Notes under the pieces: generated by a model | Seen by the model: the letters and a program-made list of their open reading frames with translations, nothing else | Databases searched by the model: none | What the model was told of the DNA's origin: nothing | Translations under genes and position numbers: made by a program | In this document: piece after piece, positions 17,036 to 26,641 of the stretch | Layout of the letters: each line of letters begins with the position of its first letter | How positions within the stretch are numbered: the stretch's first letter is position 1 | Assembly: GCA_910579395.1 (NCBI GenBank) | Contig: CAJTUC010000009.1 | Location: forward strand, 49,154-113,153 | Direction of reading: 5' to 3' | Source: an uncultured Lachnospiraceae bacterium | GTDB lineage: Bacteria > Bacillota > Clostridia > Lachnospirales > Lachnospiraceae | DNA: 64,000 nt

Positions 17036-18334
17036 TCATTTCAAAGCGCCTTCAGAGATGAATCCGCTATCCGTCAGGCTCTGCAAAGCCTTTAAAATGC
17101 CGAGTTTTGCGTGAGGCCAGGTGAGCCCGCCCTGAAAATAGACCGCATAGGGGGACGCAATCGGCCCGTCTGCGCTCAGCTCTATGGAGGAGCCTGAAAC
17201 GAAGGCTCCCGCCGCCATGATGACCTGCGAATCATATCCCGGCATGTCCCAGGGTTCTGGCGTTACGAAGCTGTCCACGGAAGCGGCGGCCTGAATGCCC
17301 TGGCAGAAAGCGATAACGCCTTCCGGTTTTCCGAACGTGACGGCCTGAATGATGTCGTGCCGGCTTTCCGTGCCGTTTGGAATGACCGGAAAACCGAGTT
17401 TTTCAAACAGATTTGCCGCAAATACCGCGCCTTTCAGCGCACTTGCAGTGACCGTCGGGGCTAGGAATAATCCCTGGTAAAAAGCGGACATTACGCCGAG
17501 TGAGGCGCCGACCTCCTTGCCGAGCCCCGGTGAAGTCAGGCGGTAAGCGGCATTTTCCACACATTCCTTTTTGCCCGCAATGTAACCGCCGATCGGCGCA
17601 AGACCGCCGCCCGGATTCTTGATCAGGGAGCCGACCGTCATATCCGCCCCTACATCGCCGGGCTCTATCGTTTCCACGAATTCACCGTAACAGTTATCCA
17701 CCATACAGAGGATGTCCGGTCTGATTTCTTTGATAAAATGAATCAGCTCACCAATCTGTGTTACCGATAAAGTCGGCCTCGTCTGATATCCTTTGGAACG
17801 CTGAATCGTCACCAGTTTTGTTTTCTCATGAATCGCTGCCCGGACAGCCTCATAATCGAATCCGCCGTCGGGAAGCAGATCAACCTGTCTGTATGAAATG
17901 CCGTATTCCTTCAGGGAACCTTTGGACGCGCGGATGCCGATGACCTCTTCCAACGTATCGTAGGGCTTCCCGACAGGGGAAAGCAGCTCGTCCCCGGGTC
18001 TGAGATTACTCATGAGCGCCAACGCCAGCGCATGCGTACCGCAGGTGATCTGCGGGCGGACGAGGGCATCCTCCGCGTGAAAGATTTCCGCATAGACTTG
18101 CTCTAACGTATCCCTGCCAAGGTCATTATAACCGTAGCCTGTCGTACCCGAAAGGCAGGCTTCGCTTACCCGGCATTTCTGCATGGCGCGGATGACCTTC
18201 AGTTGATTATATTCTGCGATTTCATCGATACGCGCGAATCGCGCCTTTAGCGATAAAAGGATTTCGTCTCCAAAATCCAACACCGCTTTTGAAATTCCGA
18301 GTTTAGCATATTGTTCTTTTAAAAATTTTTCCAT
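17036..18334 (-). CDS. Methionine gamma-lyase-like PLP protein (YnbB family)
   Basis: A 432-residue fold-type I PLP enzyme of the family often labelled methionine gamma-lyase or aluminium-resistance protein (Bacillus YnbB). The cofactor lysine is in GSLIKNPGGG (Lys239), with SGTTGYGYND (62-71), the VDNCYGEF aspartate and late ASPYAVYFQGGLTW. The true reaction is not established for this group, so the enzyme name is only a label. It precedes miaA in coordinates but is transcribed after it, an order common in Clostridia. The ATG at 18334 has AAAGGAATTG at a long distance. Confidence 0.85.
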   Translation of the reverse strand: MEKFLKEQYAKLGISKAVLDFGDEILLSLKARFARIDEIAEYNQLKVIRAMQKCRVSEACLSGTTGYGYNDLGRDTLEQVYAEIFHAEDALVRPQITCGTHALALALMSNLRPGDELLSPVGKPYDTLEEVIGIRASKGSLKEYGISYRQVDLLPDGGFDYEAVRAAIHEKTKLVTIQRSKGYQTRPTLSVTQIGELIHFIKEIRPDILCMVDNCYGEFVETIEPGDVGADMTVGSLIKNPGGGLAPIGGYIAGKKECVENAAYRLTSPGLGKEVGASLGVMSAFYQGLFLAPTVTASALKGAVFAANLFEKLGFPVIPNGTESRHDIIQAVTFGKPEGVIAFCQGIQAAASVDSFVTPEPWDMPGYDSQVIMAAGAFVSGSSIELSADGPIASPYAVYFQGGLTWPHAKLGILKALQSLTDSGFISEGALK

Positions 18335-18369
18335 TTTAATCGTTCAATTCCTTTTCCAGATTTTATTTT

Positions 18370-19362
18370 TCAGCTTATGATATCATTTTCTTTTAAAAGT
18401 CGAAGCATATGGGCGAGAATCGCCGCATCTTCTCCGCCGGACATTTGTTCGGAACTTTGTTGTTCCGGTTCCGAAGGCTGTCTGAAATCCTGTCTGGAAA
18501 TCCATGTGACATCTTTTTCCCGGCGAAACCATGTGAGCTGTCTTTTAGCAAAATGCCTCGTGTCCCGCTTGATTCGGTAAACAGCGTCTTCGAACGCACA
18601 TTCTCCATCGAGATATTCCAGAATTTCTTTGTAACCGAGTCCCTGCATGGAAACGAGGTCTCTGGTACAGCCCATGGCTTTCAGATTTCGTACTTCCGTA
18701 ACGAGACCGGCATTCAGCATTGCATCGACACGCCGATCAATCTTTTCATACAATCTGGCACGCTCGTCGGTCAGAACAAAATAAAGGAATCGGTAAGGGG
18801 ATTCCTTTTCGTGTTGCTCTTCGTTGTGCTCCGAAATGCGTTTACCAGTTTTTTCATAAAATTCAATAGCCCGGATGACTCGCTTTACATTATTGGCATG
18901 AAGAATCTCGCAGGACTTGGGGTCGATACGACGGAGCCTTTCAAACAGCGCTTCATTGCCCTGCTCTTTGGCGAACTGCTCTAACTTCCTGCGGAAAGTC
19001 TCATCCTCTTCTGTCGCCGTAAAATCAATATCGTAAAGAACCGACTGGATATAGAAACCCGTTCCGCCCGCCAAAATTGGAATCCTGCCTTTTTCATAGA
19101 TGGCTTTTATCGCGTCCTTTGCAAGCGCTTGGAACCTGACGACATGAAATTCTTCATCCGGTTCAAGAATATCGATCAGATGATGGGGGATTCCTGCCAT
19201 CTCTTCCTGCATGATTTTGGCAGAGCCGATATCCATATGCCGGTATACCTGCATGGAATCCGCCGAAATGATTTCCCCGCCGATTTCACGGGCAAGGGAA
19301 ACCGCCAGCGCCGATTTTCCAACGGCCGTCGGCCCGGTTAAAATAATCAAGGGATTTTTCAT
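18370..19362 (-). CDS. miaA: tRNA dimethylallyltransferase
   Basis: A 330-residue enzyme that adds a dimethylallyl group to A37 of tRNAs reading UNN codons. It has a P-loop (GPTAVGKSALAV, about residues 9-20), SADSMQVYRHMDIGSAK, GGTGFYIQSVLY, and the swivel-domain RQLTWFRREKDVTWI near the C-terminus. MiaB, which then methylthiolates the same base, is encoded 5 kb away in this same cluster. The ATG at 19362 follows AAGGAGG by six bases. Confidence 0.96.
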   Translation of the reverse strand: MKNPLIILTGPTAVGKSALAVSLAREIGGEIISADSMQVYRHMDIGSAKIMQEEMAGIPHHLIDILEPDEEFHVVRFQALAKDAIKAIYEKGRIPILAGGTGFYIQSVLYDIDFTATEEDETFRRKLEQFAKEQGNEALFERLRRIDPKSCEILHANNVKRVIRAIEFYEKTGKRISEHNEEQHEKESPYRFLYFVLTDERARLYEKIDRRVDAMLNAGLVTEVRNLKAMGCTRDLVSMQGLGYKEILEYLDGECAFEDAVYRIKRDTRHFAKRQLTWFRREKDVTWISRQDFRQPSEPEQQSSEQMSGGEDAAILAHMLRLLKENDIIS

Positions 19363-19378
19363 ATCAGCCTCCTTGTCA

Positions 19379-19438
19379 GGAAGAATGCCGCTTTTCAGGC
19401 ATTCTCAGGTGTAAGCTTTAGATGTGCTTCTCACGCTA
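19379..19438 (-). repeat. Stop-codon-associated structured repeat (family I, copy 3, short)
   Basis: Between mutL and miaA. On the minus strand it reads AGCGTGAGAAGCACATCTAAA right after the mutL stop, then the hairpin GAATGCC/GGCATTC with an eight-base loop, then TTCCTG. The middle of the element is deleted compared with copies 2 and 5. Confidence 0.65.
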
Positions 19439-21439
19439 TTATGTGACAATCCTCTTAAACTTCTTTTCGAGTTCATATTTACTCATCGTGATCATCGTCG
19501 GCCTGCCGTGCGGGCAGTTATACGGATTTTCCAAAGAAAGCAGTTCGTCGATCAGAGCATCTGCCTCTGCAGCGCTCATGCGGGAATTACCTTTGACTGC
19601 CGCCTTACACGCCATCGTTGCGATTTTGGTACGGATGCTGTCCGGTGTTCCTGAAAAATTTTCTCCGACCATCTCATCGAGCAGCTCATAGAACAGACCC
19701 GCTTCCTGATATCCATATAAATCGAGCGGCACACTGCTCAACGCATAATCATTGCCACCGAATTCTTCCAAAACGAAACCGAGCGCTTCAAAATGCGCTT
19801 TGTTCTGCAGCAGACAGGCCTTCTCCCGGCCGCTCAGGGTAACGACGACAGGCGGATTCAAATTCTGAGAAACAATGCTGTGTTCTTTAAAGCGTTTGAT
19901 AAAACGCTCATATTTCACTTTTTCATGAGCCGCATGCTGGTCGATGATCAGGAGCTTATCCTGATAGGAAATCAGCCAATAAGTATCGAACAACTGCCCG
20001 ATAATTTCATAATGCTCTTTTGCTTTTGCAGACAGCAGCTTATCGTCGAACAGTTCCAACTGCTCAGGCTTTGCAGCAGGCTTTTGAGATGCCGTATCCA
20101 ACTGCTTTGTTCCTGCATCCGAGGCGCTATCCGGTATACTCGTATCGGCTGCATAGGCAGTGGGTTCCCGCAGGAGCGATTGCTGTAAGACCACATTTTC
20201 CTGTGCGAGCCGTCTTGTTTCAAAAGGTTCTGGCACAACAGGCGGACGTGGCGGCTTCGATTTGGAAATGGCTGATACGGCATCTCTCTTCCCCGGTATT
20301 TCCCTGTCACAACTTTTGGGAAAAGCAATCTCTTTGGACTCCCTCTTTTGGGACTCGCTCTCCCTGGACTTGGTTTCTCTGGCGTCATTGTCCCCGATAA
20401 CAGCTTCTTTTCTTGTTTTTTCTGGCTGCTCAAACGATACTTCCGGTATCATTTCCTGTCTGTGCAGCCGCTCGTGAATCAGTTCCCTCACCTGCTCATA
20501 GAACTCCTGCCCGCCGGCAATCCGTACTTCCATTTTGGTCGGATGAACATTGACGTCAATCCGTTTTGTATCGATTGTAAAATGCAGCACGCAGAACGGA
20601 AATTTATGCTGCATCAGATATTCTTTATAACCGTCCTCGACCGCTTTTCCGATCAGATTGCTTTTGATAAAACGGCCGTTGATATAAAAAAGTTCATAAT
20701 TGCGGTTGGAACGGTTGATGATCGGCCTGCCCAGAAATCCGTCGATGGAAAATCCGTCCGCTTCCGCGTGTATCTCCTGTAACTCTTTTACAATATCCTT
20801 CCCATAAATGCGATAAATGATTTCCTTTAAGTCGCTGTTGCCGGAAGTATAGAAACGATTCTGGTTATTGATGATAAAAGAAAAGGAAATCTGCGGATGG
20901 GACAGGGCGAGATGCTCCATCAGATCCGCCACATAAGATCCTTCTGTCTGCGGCTGTTTCAAGAACTTTTTACGCGGCAGCGTATTATAGAAAAGGTTTC
21001 GAACTATAATCGTCGTTCCGTTCGGTGCGCCGATTTCTTCCAATTCTTTCTCAATGCCTCCCTCTATGACATAACGGATGCCAGTCAGTTCCTCTTCCAC
21101 TTTGGAAACAGCCTCTACCATGGAAACTGCCGCGATACTCGCCAGCGCTTCTCCGCGAAATCCAAGACTGACCAAGTCAGTCAAATCATCGACTGAAGAA
21201 ATTTTACTCGTGGCATGGCGCAGAAAAGCATTACGAATCTGTGATTTCTCAATGCCACTTCCGTTATCCGTTACGCGGATTAGCGAAATACCGCCGTCCT
21301 TAATCTCCACCGTAATCGCATCCGCCCCGGAATCAATGGCATTTTCCACCAGCTCCTTTACGACACTTGCCGGTTTCTCCACCACTTCCCCCGCCGCAAT
21401 CTTATCGATTGTCTGGTTGTCCAGTACGTTAATTTTCAT
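19439..21439 (-). CDS. mutL: DNA mismatch repair protein MutL
   Basis: A 666-residue mismatch-repair ATPase. The N-terminal GHKL domain shows AIDSGAD, DNGSGI and GFRGEALASI. A poorly conserved linker covers about residues 340-450. The C-terminal domain contains DQHAAHEKVKYE (near residue 500) and the late CPHGRP motif, the endonuclease signature of MutL from bacteria lacking MutH, so this MutL should nick DNA. Gene order mutS-mutL-miaA is conserved in Clostridia. The ATG is at 21439. Confidence 0.96.
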   Translation of the reverse strand: MKINVLDNQTIDKIAAGEVVEKPASVVKELVENAIDSGADAITVEIKDGGISLIRVTDNGSGIEKSQIRNAFLRHATSKISSVDDLTDLVSLGFRGEALASIAAVSMVEAVSKVEEELTGIRYVIEGGIEKELEEIGAPNGTTIIVRNLFYNTLPRKKFLKQPQTEGSYVADLMEHLALSHPQISFSFIINNQNRFYTSGNSDLKEIIYRIYGKDIVKELQEIHAEADGFSIDGFLGRPIINRSNRNYELFYINGRFIKSNLIGKAVEDGYKEYLMQHKFPFCVLHFTIDTKRIDVNVHPTKMEVRIAGGQEFYEQVRELIHERLHRQEMIPEVSFEQPEKTRKEAVIGDNDARETKSRESESQKRESKEIAFPKSCDREIPGKRDAVSAISKSKPPRPPVVPEPFETRRLAQENVVLQQSLLREPTAYAADTSIPDSASDAGTKQLDTASQKPAAKPEQLELFDDKLLSAKAKEHYEIIGQLFDTYWLISYQDKLLIIDQHAAHEKVKYERFIKRFKEHSIVSQNLNPPVVVTLSGREKACLLQNKAHFEALGFVLEEFGGNDYALSSVPLDLYGYQEAGLFYELLDEMVGENFSGTPDSIRTKIATMACKAAVKGNSRMSAAEADALIDELLSLENPYNCPHGRPTMITMSKYELEKKFKRIVT

Positions 21440-21486
21440 TTCTTCCCAATCCTTTTTATTCCATTTTTAGTCCTTTTCATCTGCTT

Positions 21487-21702
21487 CATGCGAAGAATGT
21501 CTCCGATTTCCTCAGGCGCACAAACAATTTACGCAGAATATCCGACAGGAGCATTCTTAAAACATAATCCTTCATGAAAGAATTGCGTCAACGATTCTTT
21601 CGTGTGAAGAAGGTCCGCCCAACGGACCATAGAAGTTCTTAGAGAAACGCCCATTGGCGCCACACCGTCAGGTGTGTTGGTCTTTTAGAACTTCTTCTCA
21701 CA
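21487..21702 (-). repeat. Stop-codon-associated structured repeat (family I, copy 4, long)
   Basis: Fills most of the 258-bp mutS-mutL gap. The mutS stop TGA is itself part of the element's GTGTGAGAAG start. Outer arms GTGTGA.GAAG/CTTC.TTCACAC enclose GAAGTTCT/AGAACTTC, CACACC/GGTGTG and GGTCCG/CGGACC. Past the outer arm are GAAAGAAT/ATTCTTTC and a degenerate GAATGC hairpin. The same nested fold as copy 5 is built from different bases. Confidence 0.7.
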
Positions 21703-24346
21703 CTTGCCACCGGTTCTTCAATTTATTCTGCAGCCGGTACAATACATTCAGCGCATCCACCGGCGTCAGCGTGGTGATATCGGTTTCTTCCAGTTCTTTG
21801 AGAATATCCTCGTCTTTTACCGTATCGAACAGCGAAATCTGCTCCAAATCCACTTCGTCATATTTGACGGGTTTTTTCTTTTCGGCTTTGATATTGATCT
21901 CGATATTCTGTACTTTCTCCGTAATATCGTTATCGCTCAGCTGTTCTACAATCTCTTTTGCCCTGTCGATGACCATATCCGGCACGCCGGCAAGTTTGGC
22001 GACCTGAATGCCGTAACTCTTATCTGCCCCGCCTTTGATGATTTTGCGGAGGAACACGATATCATCGCCTTTTTCTTTTACGGCAATACAGTAATTGTTC
22101 ACATTATCCATTTTTCCTTCCAGTTCCGTTAATTCATGATAATGGGTGGCAAACAGCGTCTTGGCGCCCAGAAGTTTCCGGTTGCTGATATGTTCGATGA
22201 CCGCCCAGGCAATACTCAGACCGTCAAAGGTTGAGGTCCCCCGTCCAATCTCATCGAGAACGAGCAGGCTGTCCGACGTGGCATTCCGCAGGATATTGGC
22301 CACTTCGTTCATTTCCACCATAAAGGTAGACTGACCGCTTGCCAGGTCGTCCGATGCGCCGACTCTGGTAAAGATCCGGTCCACGATACCGATGTCGGCC
22401 TTTTTCGCCGGCACAAAAGAACCAATCTGCGCTAACAGGACAATCAGCGCTGTCTGCCGCATATAAGTGGACTTTCCGGCCATGTTTGGGCCCGTGATAA
22501 CGGCAATACAATGCTTTTTATTGTCCAGATGGGTATCGTTCGAAATGAACATATCGTTTTGAATCATCTGTTCTACGACGGGATGACGGCCTTCTTTGAT
22601 ATCGATGATACCTTTTTCGTTCAACGACGGCCGCACATAATGATTCCGTTCCGCAACATAGGAAAATGCGGTGCAGACATCCAGTTTGGCAATCGCTCTC
22701 GCCGTTTTCTGAATCCGTTCAATCTGTCCGGCAATCGTTTCCCGGATTTCACAGAAAACATCGTATTCCAGAGAATACAGCTTGTCTTCTGCGTTCAGAA
22801 TCGTGTCTTCCAGTTCTTTCAGGCGCGGTGTCGTGTAACGTTCTGCATTGGCAAGCGTCTGTTTCCTGATATAATCATCCGGGACCATATTTTTATAGGA
22901 ATTTGTCACTTCAAAATAGTAGCCGAATACTTTGTTATATTTGATGCGCAGGTTTTTAATGCCGGTGCGCTCTTTGTCCTCGTTTTCCAGCGCGGCGAGC
23001 CAGTTTTTCCCTTCCGTTTTGGCCTTGCGCAGTTCGTCGATTGATTCGTGAAAGCCTTCTTTGATCAGACCGCCCTCCTTTACCGCAATCGGCGGGTCGT
23101 CAATGATGGCATCGTCGATGAGCCGGAAAAGGTCGGACAGATCGTCCATTTCCGACTGAATCTCCGCCAAAAGGTCAGTAGACGTATCCCGTAATACCGT
23201 TTTAATGGAAGGAAGCATTTCAAGGGAACTGCGGAAAGCGACCAAATCCCTGGGATTTGCGGTTCGATAACTGACTCTTCCGAGAAGCCGTTCCAAATCG
23301 TACACCGGATTTAAGTATTCCCGCAGTTCATCCCGCAGCATACTTTTTCCACACAACTCCTCCACCGCATCCAGCCTTTTCTCAATCTCGGCCTTGTCGA
23401 TCAAAGGCTGTTCGATATATTTCCGCAACAGGCGGCCGCCCATCGCAGTTCTTGTTCTGTCCAGTACGCCGAGCAGCGAGCCTTTTTTCTGCTTCTCCCG
23501 CAGCGTTTCGAGCAGTTCCAGATTTCTTCTCGTTGCGCCGTCCAAAAGCATATATTTATTGGTCAGATAGGGATACAGATGTGTAAAATGCTCCAAAGAA
23601 GTCATCTGTGTCTCATAAAGATATTGTAAAAGCGCACCGGCCGCGATCAGACCGCTCGGAAAATCTTCAATGCCAAGCCCCAGCAGAGAAGTCACATGAA
23701 AATGTTTTAACAGACATTTCCGGCAGACTTCTTCGTCAAAATAATGGCTGGCAAGTGAATAGACCATGACATTCAGACGGTTCTTCATCTCCTCGATGGG
23801 AAATCCGCTGACAAAAAAAGCCTCATTGCAGATAATTTCCGAAGGTGCATATTTATTGATTTCATCCTGTAATTTCCGAATGTCCTCCACTTCTGTCAGA
23901 TAATAATCCCCGGTTGTAACATCTGCGGCTGAAATACCTATTTTCCCCGGAAAATAGGAAATGCACAGAAGATAATTGTTTCTGGAATCGTCCATCGGCA
24001 GACTGGTATTCGTACCAGGCGTCACAATTCTTGTCACTTCCCGTTTGACAAGTCCTTTTGCCTCCTTCGGGTCTTCCACCTGCTCGCAGATAGCGACCTT
24101 ATAGCCCTTTGCTACAAGTCTTGCCAGATATCCGTCCACTGCATGATAAGGGACACCGCACATCGGCGCCCGTTCTTCCAATCCACAGCTTTTTCCCGTA
24201 AGAGTAATCTCGAGCTCTCTGGAAACCGTTTTGGCGTCCTCGAAGAACATTTCATAAAAATCGCCTAACCGATAAAAAAGAATACAATCGGGGTATTCTT
24301 TTTTCGTCTCCATATATTTCTGCATCATGGGTGTCATTTCAGCCAT
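21698..24346 (-). CDS. mutS: DNA mismatch repair protein MutS
   Basis: An 882-residue mismatch-recognition ATPase. The N-terminal mismatch-binding domain includes LFYRLGDFYEMFFEDA with the Phe-x-Glu type motif. The ATPase domain has GPNMAGKSTYMRQ (near residue 618), DEIGRGTSTFDG and FATHYHEL. I used the ATG at 24346 (MAEMTPMMQKY); the upstream TTG at 24379 would add residues not seen in the family. Its upstream sequence GAGAAAGGCACGGTTAT resembles that before recG, ruvB and the histidine phosphatase. Confidence 0.96.
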   Translation of the reverse strand: MAEMTPMMQKYMETKKEYPDCILFYRLGDFYEMFFEDAKTVSRELEITLTGKSCGLEERAPMCGVPYHAVDGYLARLVAKGYKVAICEQVEDPKEAKGLVKREVTRIVTPGTNTSLPMDDSRNNYLLCISYFPGKIGISAADVTTGDYYLTEVEDIRKLQDEINKYAPSEIICNEAFFVSGFPIEEMKNRLNVMVYSLASHYFDEEVCRKCLLKHFHVTSLLGLGIEDFPSGLIAAGALLQYLYETQMTSLEHFTHLYPYLTNKYMLLDGATRRNLELLETLREKQKKGSLLGVLDRTRTAMGGRLLRKYIEQPLIDKAEIEKRLDAVEELCGKSMLRDELREYLNPVYDLERLLGRVSYRTANPRDLVAFRSSLEMLPSIKTVLRDTSTDLLAEIQSEMDDLSDLFRLIDDAIIDDPPIAVKEGGLIKEGFHESIDELRKAKTEGKNWLAALENEDKERTGIKNLRIKYNKVFGYYFEVTNSYKNMVPDDYIRKQTLANAERYTTPRLKELEDTILNAEDKLYSLEYDVFCEIRETIAGQIERIQKTARAIAKLDVCTAFSYVAERNHYVRPSLNEKGIIDIKEGRHPVVEQMIQNDMFISNDTHLDNKKHCIAVITGPNMAGKSTYMRQTALIVLLAQIGSFVPAKKADIGIVDRIFTRVGASDDLASGQSTFMVEMNEVANILRNATSDSLLVLDEIGRGTSTFDGLSIAWAVIEHISNRKLLGAKTLFATHYHELTELEGKMDNVNNYCIAVKEKGDDIVFLRKIIKGGADKSYGIQVAKLAGVPDMVIDRAKEIVEQLSDNDITEKVQNIEINIKAEKKKPVKYDEVDLEQISLFDTVKDEDILKELEETDITTLTPVDALNVLYRLQNKLKNRWQV

Positions 24347-24447
24347 GCTTATAACCGTGCCTTTCTCGTATTGTTGCAATAATCTTATGTAAACCCGACA
24401 ATTTCCGCACCCGTCAGGAACGTCATCTCTCCGGTTCGTTTATGCGG

Positions 24448-25998
24448 TCACTTATCCGGTCCCTCCTGCTCGACGGCATGTCCTGTATAATAAAAACCGT
24501 GGCATTCATCCAGCGAGACCATCATCAGCTTTCCGATATCGGAAGCATCTCCCGGGAAATGCACCAGCATATTGTTGGAAAGCCTTCCCGTCACGAGTGA
24601 AGCATCCTGCTCGTTCCGTTCTTCTACCAGGGCCTCCATTACTTTTCCCTGTAGCAGAAGCGCCCGTTCTTTTGCCGTATCCTGTACGACCTTTAACAAT
24701 TTGTCAAACGCCGGACGAACGATTTCTTCCGGCACCTGATCTTCCATTGCCGCAGCCGGGGTTCCGGTTCTTTTGGAATAAATAAAAGTAAATGCATTAT
24801 CATATGCGGCCTTCCTGACCACATCGATTGTTTCTTCCACATCGTCCATTGTTTCCCCGGGAAATCCGACGATAATATCCGTTGTAATCGCGATATCCGG
24901 TATGGCTTCCCTAATCTTACGGACGAGTGTCAGATAGTGTTCTTTTGTATATCTTCTGTTCATTTTCTGCAGAATGCGGTCGGAACCGGACTGCAGAGGA
25001 AGATGCAGATGGTGACAGATTTTGGAAGACTCTTTCATGACCTGAATCAGCTCGTCCGATAAATCCTTCGGATGAGAGGTCATGAAACGGATTCTACGGA
25101 TACCGTCAATCTGTTCGACTTCCCGCAGAAGCTGCGCAAAAGAAATCGGATGCTCCAGATTTTTTCCATAGGAATTGACATTCTGTCCAAGCAGCATGAT
25201 TTCTATAACACCGTCCGCCGCAAGCCGTTCAATTTCCCGCAGAATCTCTTTCGGTTCCCTGCTCCTTTCGCGTCCTCTGACGTACGGAACGATACAATAA
25301 CTGCAAAAATTATTGCAGCCGAACATAATATTGATTCCCGATTTATAAGGATATTTGCGGTTGACCGGCAGCTCCTCTACGATGCGGTCCGTTTCCCTCC
25401 AGATATCGATGATCATCGTACCCCTTCCGGCCGTTTTCGCATCTTTTTCATTTTCTGCGGAAGCATTTTCGAACATCGTCACAAGAAGCTCTGCAAACTT
25501 AAAAAGATTGTGCGTACCGAAGATCAAATCAACGAATCGATAGCTTTTTCTCAGCTTCTCAATGACGGATTCTTCCTGCATCATACAGCCGCACAAGGCA
25601 ATTTTCATGTGCGGCTTTTTCTTTTTCATGCTGTTAAGATATCCGAGTCTTCCGTAAACACGCTGGTTGGCATTATCCCTGACCGTACAGGTGTTATAGA
25701 TGACAAAATCGGCATGTTCCTCGGAGTCGGTCAGCTGATAGCCCGCCTGTACCAGAACACCGGCAAGTTTTTCGGAATCTCGGGCGTTCATCTGACAGCC
25801 GAAAACCTGATTGCACGCATGTAACGGACGTCCAAGACGTTCGCTTTCCGACTTCACAATCTGCCTGCACTTTGCCATAAAGTAATATTGACGCTGTGGT
25901 TCAAAATCAGGCGGACTACAATTAACATTGACCCTATCCAAGTCTACATTCTTTAATTCTTCTGTCGCGATATTTTTTAAATCAATACAAAAATCCAT
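24448..25998 (-). CDS. miaB: tRNA-2-methylthio-N6-dimethylallyladenosine synthase
   Basis: A 516-residue radical-SAM methylthiotransferase acting on i6A37 of tRNA. It has the N-terminal MTTase domain with cluster cysteines in VFGCQMNARDSEKL, NTCTV and LCGCM. The radical SAM motif is CNNFCSYC (about residue 228) and a TRAM domain closes the protein. An extension of about 60 residues precedes the MTTase domain. The ATG at 25998 has AAAAGGAT upstream. A decayed second copy of its 5' region lies at 26474-26629. Confidence 0.95.
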   Translation of the reverse strand: MDFCIDLKNIATEELKNVDLDRVNVNCSPPDFEPQRQYYFMAKCRQIVKSESERLGRPLHACNQVFGCQMNARDSEKLAGVLVQAGYQLTDSEEHADFVIYNTCTVRDNANQRVYGRLGYLNSMKKKKPHMKIALCGCMMQEESVIEKLRKSYRFVDLIFGTHNLFKFAELLVTMFENASAENEKDAKTAGRGTMIIDIWRETDRIVEELPVNRKYPYKSGINIMFGCNNFCSYCIVPYVRGRERSREPKEILREIERLAADGVIEIMLLGQNVNSYGKNLEHPISFAQLLREVEQIDGIRRIRFMTSHPKDLSDELIQVMKESSKICHHLHLPLQSGSDRILQKMNRRYTKEHYLTLVRKIREAIPDIAITTDIIVGFPGETMDDVEETIDVVRKAAYDNAFTFIYSKRTGTPAAAMEDQVPEEIVRPAFDKLLKVVQDTAKERALLLQGKVMEALVEERNEQDASLVTGRLSNNMLVHFPGDASDIGKLMMVSLDECHGFYYTGHAVEQEGPDK

Positions 25999-26032
25999 CT
26001 TTTATCCTTTTTGCTTATTGTTTATTTCTTTC

Positions 26033-26163
26033 TTAATCCCAGTTTATTGCATCATGGGGAACTGTCCCGTTTTTGCCCTGTCTTTTCGCCCTTCCCAAAT
26101 TGCTCATATTTCATCCGGTTCCGGAACTAACTCTATCAGATTTTTAAGCATTTCTTTACTCAT
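26033..26163 (-). pseudogene. Broken antitoxin gene of a type II toxin-antitoxin pair
   Basis: A good ribosome binding site (GGGAGG) and ATG at 26163 open a frame MSKEMLKNLIELVPEPDEI that stops after 19 residues. Past the TGA the frame continues AIWEGRKDRAK, then after a frameshift NGTVPHDAINWD and a stop at 26033-26035. The last segment matches, from memory, the conserved C-terminus of small antitoxins encoded next to RelE/ParE toxins in Lachnospiraceae. It also seems to have lost an internal stretch between VPE and PDEI. Both defects make it non-functional. Confidence 0.65.
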
Positions 26164-26183
26164 CGTTCTGCCTCCCGAATTTT

Positions 26184-26447
26184 TTATATTCTTTTATATG
26201 CCTGTCCTCTTGGAATAATATTATCAATATATATTGTATCATCTTCTATTGAAAACAGTACTCTTAAATCTCCGACCCTTTAACGATAACCATTTTCGAT
26301 CCCCTGTAACTTTTTAATATCTCCAAGAGGGATTTTTTCTATGGCTTCTCTCAAACGTTTCTTCGTTGGTTTATCAACAGCGTTGATATATTTTACTGTC
26401 TTTTTACTATACTCAATTTTTAAATGATACTCAATTTTTAAATGATT
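26184..26447 (-). pseudogene. Broken RelE/ParE-family toxin gene
   Basis: The minus frame reads HLKIEYSKKTVKYINAVDKP, then KLQGIENGYR, an in-frame TAA (26280-26282), then RVGDLRVLFSIEDDTIYIDN and ends RGQAYKRI at 26184. The pattern KLQG..GYRLRVGD.RV.(F/Y) is typical of RelE/ParE mRNA interferase or gyrase-poison toxins. The stop is one T-to-A change from the expected Leu codon TTA. An exact 18-bp tandem duplication (26409-26444) adds a second HLKIEY at the N-terminus, and no start codon with a ribosome binding site remains. The broken antitoxin follows 20 bases later. Confidence 0.75.
26409..26444. repeat. Exact 18-bp tandem duplication in the toxin relic
   Basis: ATACTCAATTTTTAAATG occurs twice in direct succession (26409-26426 and 26427-26444). 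It is in frame with the toxin relic and adds six codons. Confidence 0.9.
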
Positions 26448-26473
26448 CGCACTCTCTCTTTCTTGGGTACGGT

Positions 26474-26629
26474 ATTCATCTGACAGCCGAAAACGATGAC
26501 CGAATCAGTCAACGGATGCCTGACATGCTCACTCTACGCTTTCACATACTCTCTTGCTTTCACTATATAATTATGCAGAAGCTGCGCTTCGACCGCATCA
26601 TCTTTTCTCATATCATACGTTTCGTCCAT
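26474..26629 (-). pseudogene. Relic of a second miaB 5' end
   Basis: From an ATG at 26629 the frame reads DDAVEAQLLHNYIVKAREYV, stops at TAG (26534-26536), then continues in frame SEHVRHPLTDSVIVFGCQMN. Without gaps this aligns to the intact MiaB segment FEPQRQYYFMAKCRQIVKSE and onward to GRPLHACNQVFGCQMN. Shared positions include E, Q, K, R, VK, SE, PL and VFGCQMN. Nineteen bases around FGCQMN are identical to the intact gene. After MN the similarity ends. Its start carries the same AAAGGCATGG upstream pattern as other genes here. Confidence 0.6.
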
Positions 26630-26641
26630 ACTAATAAACCA

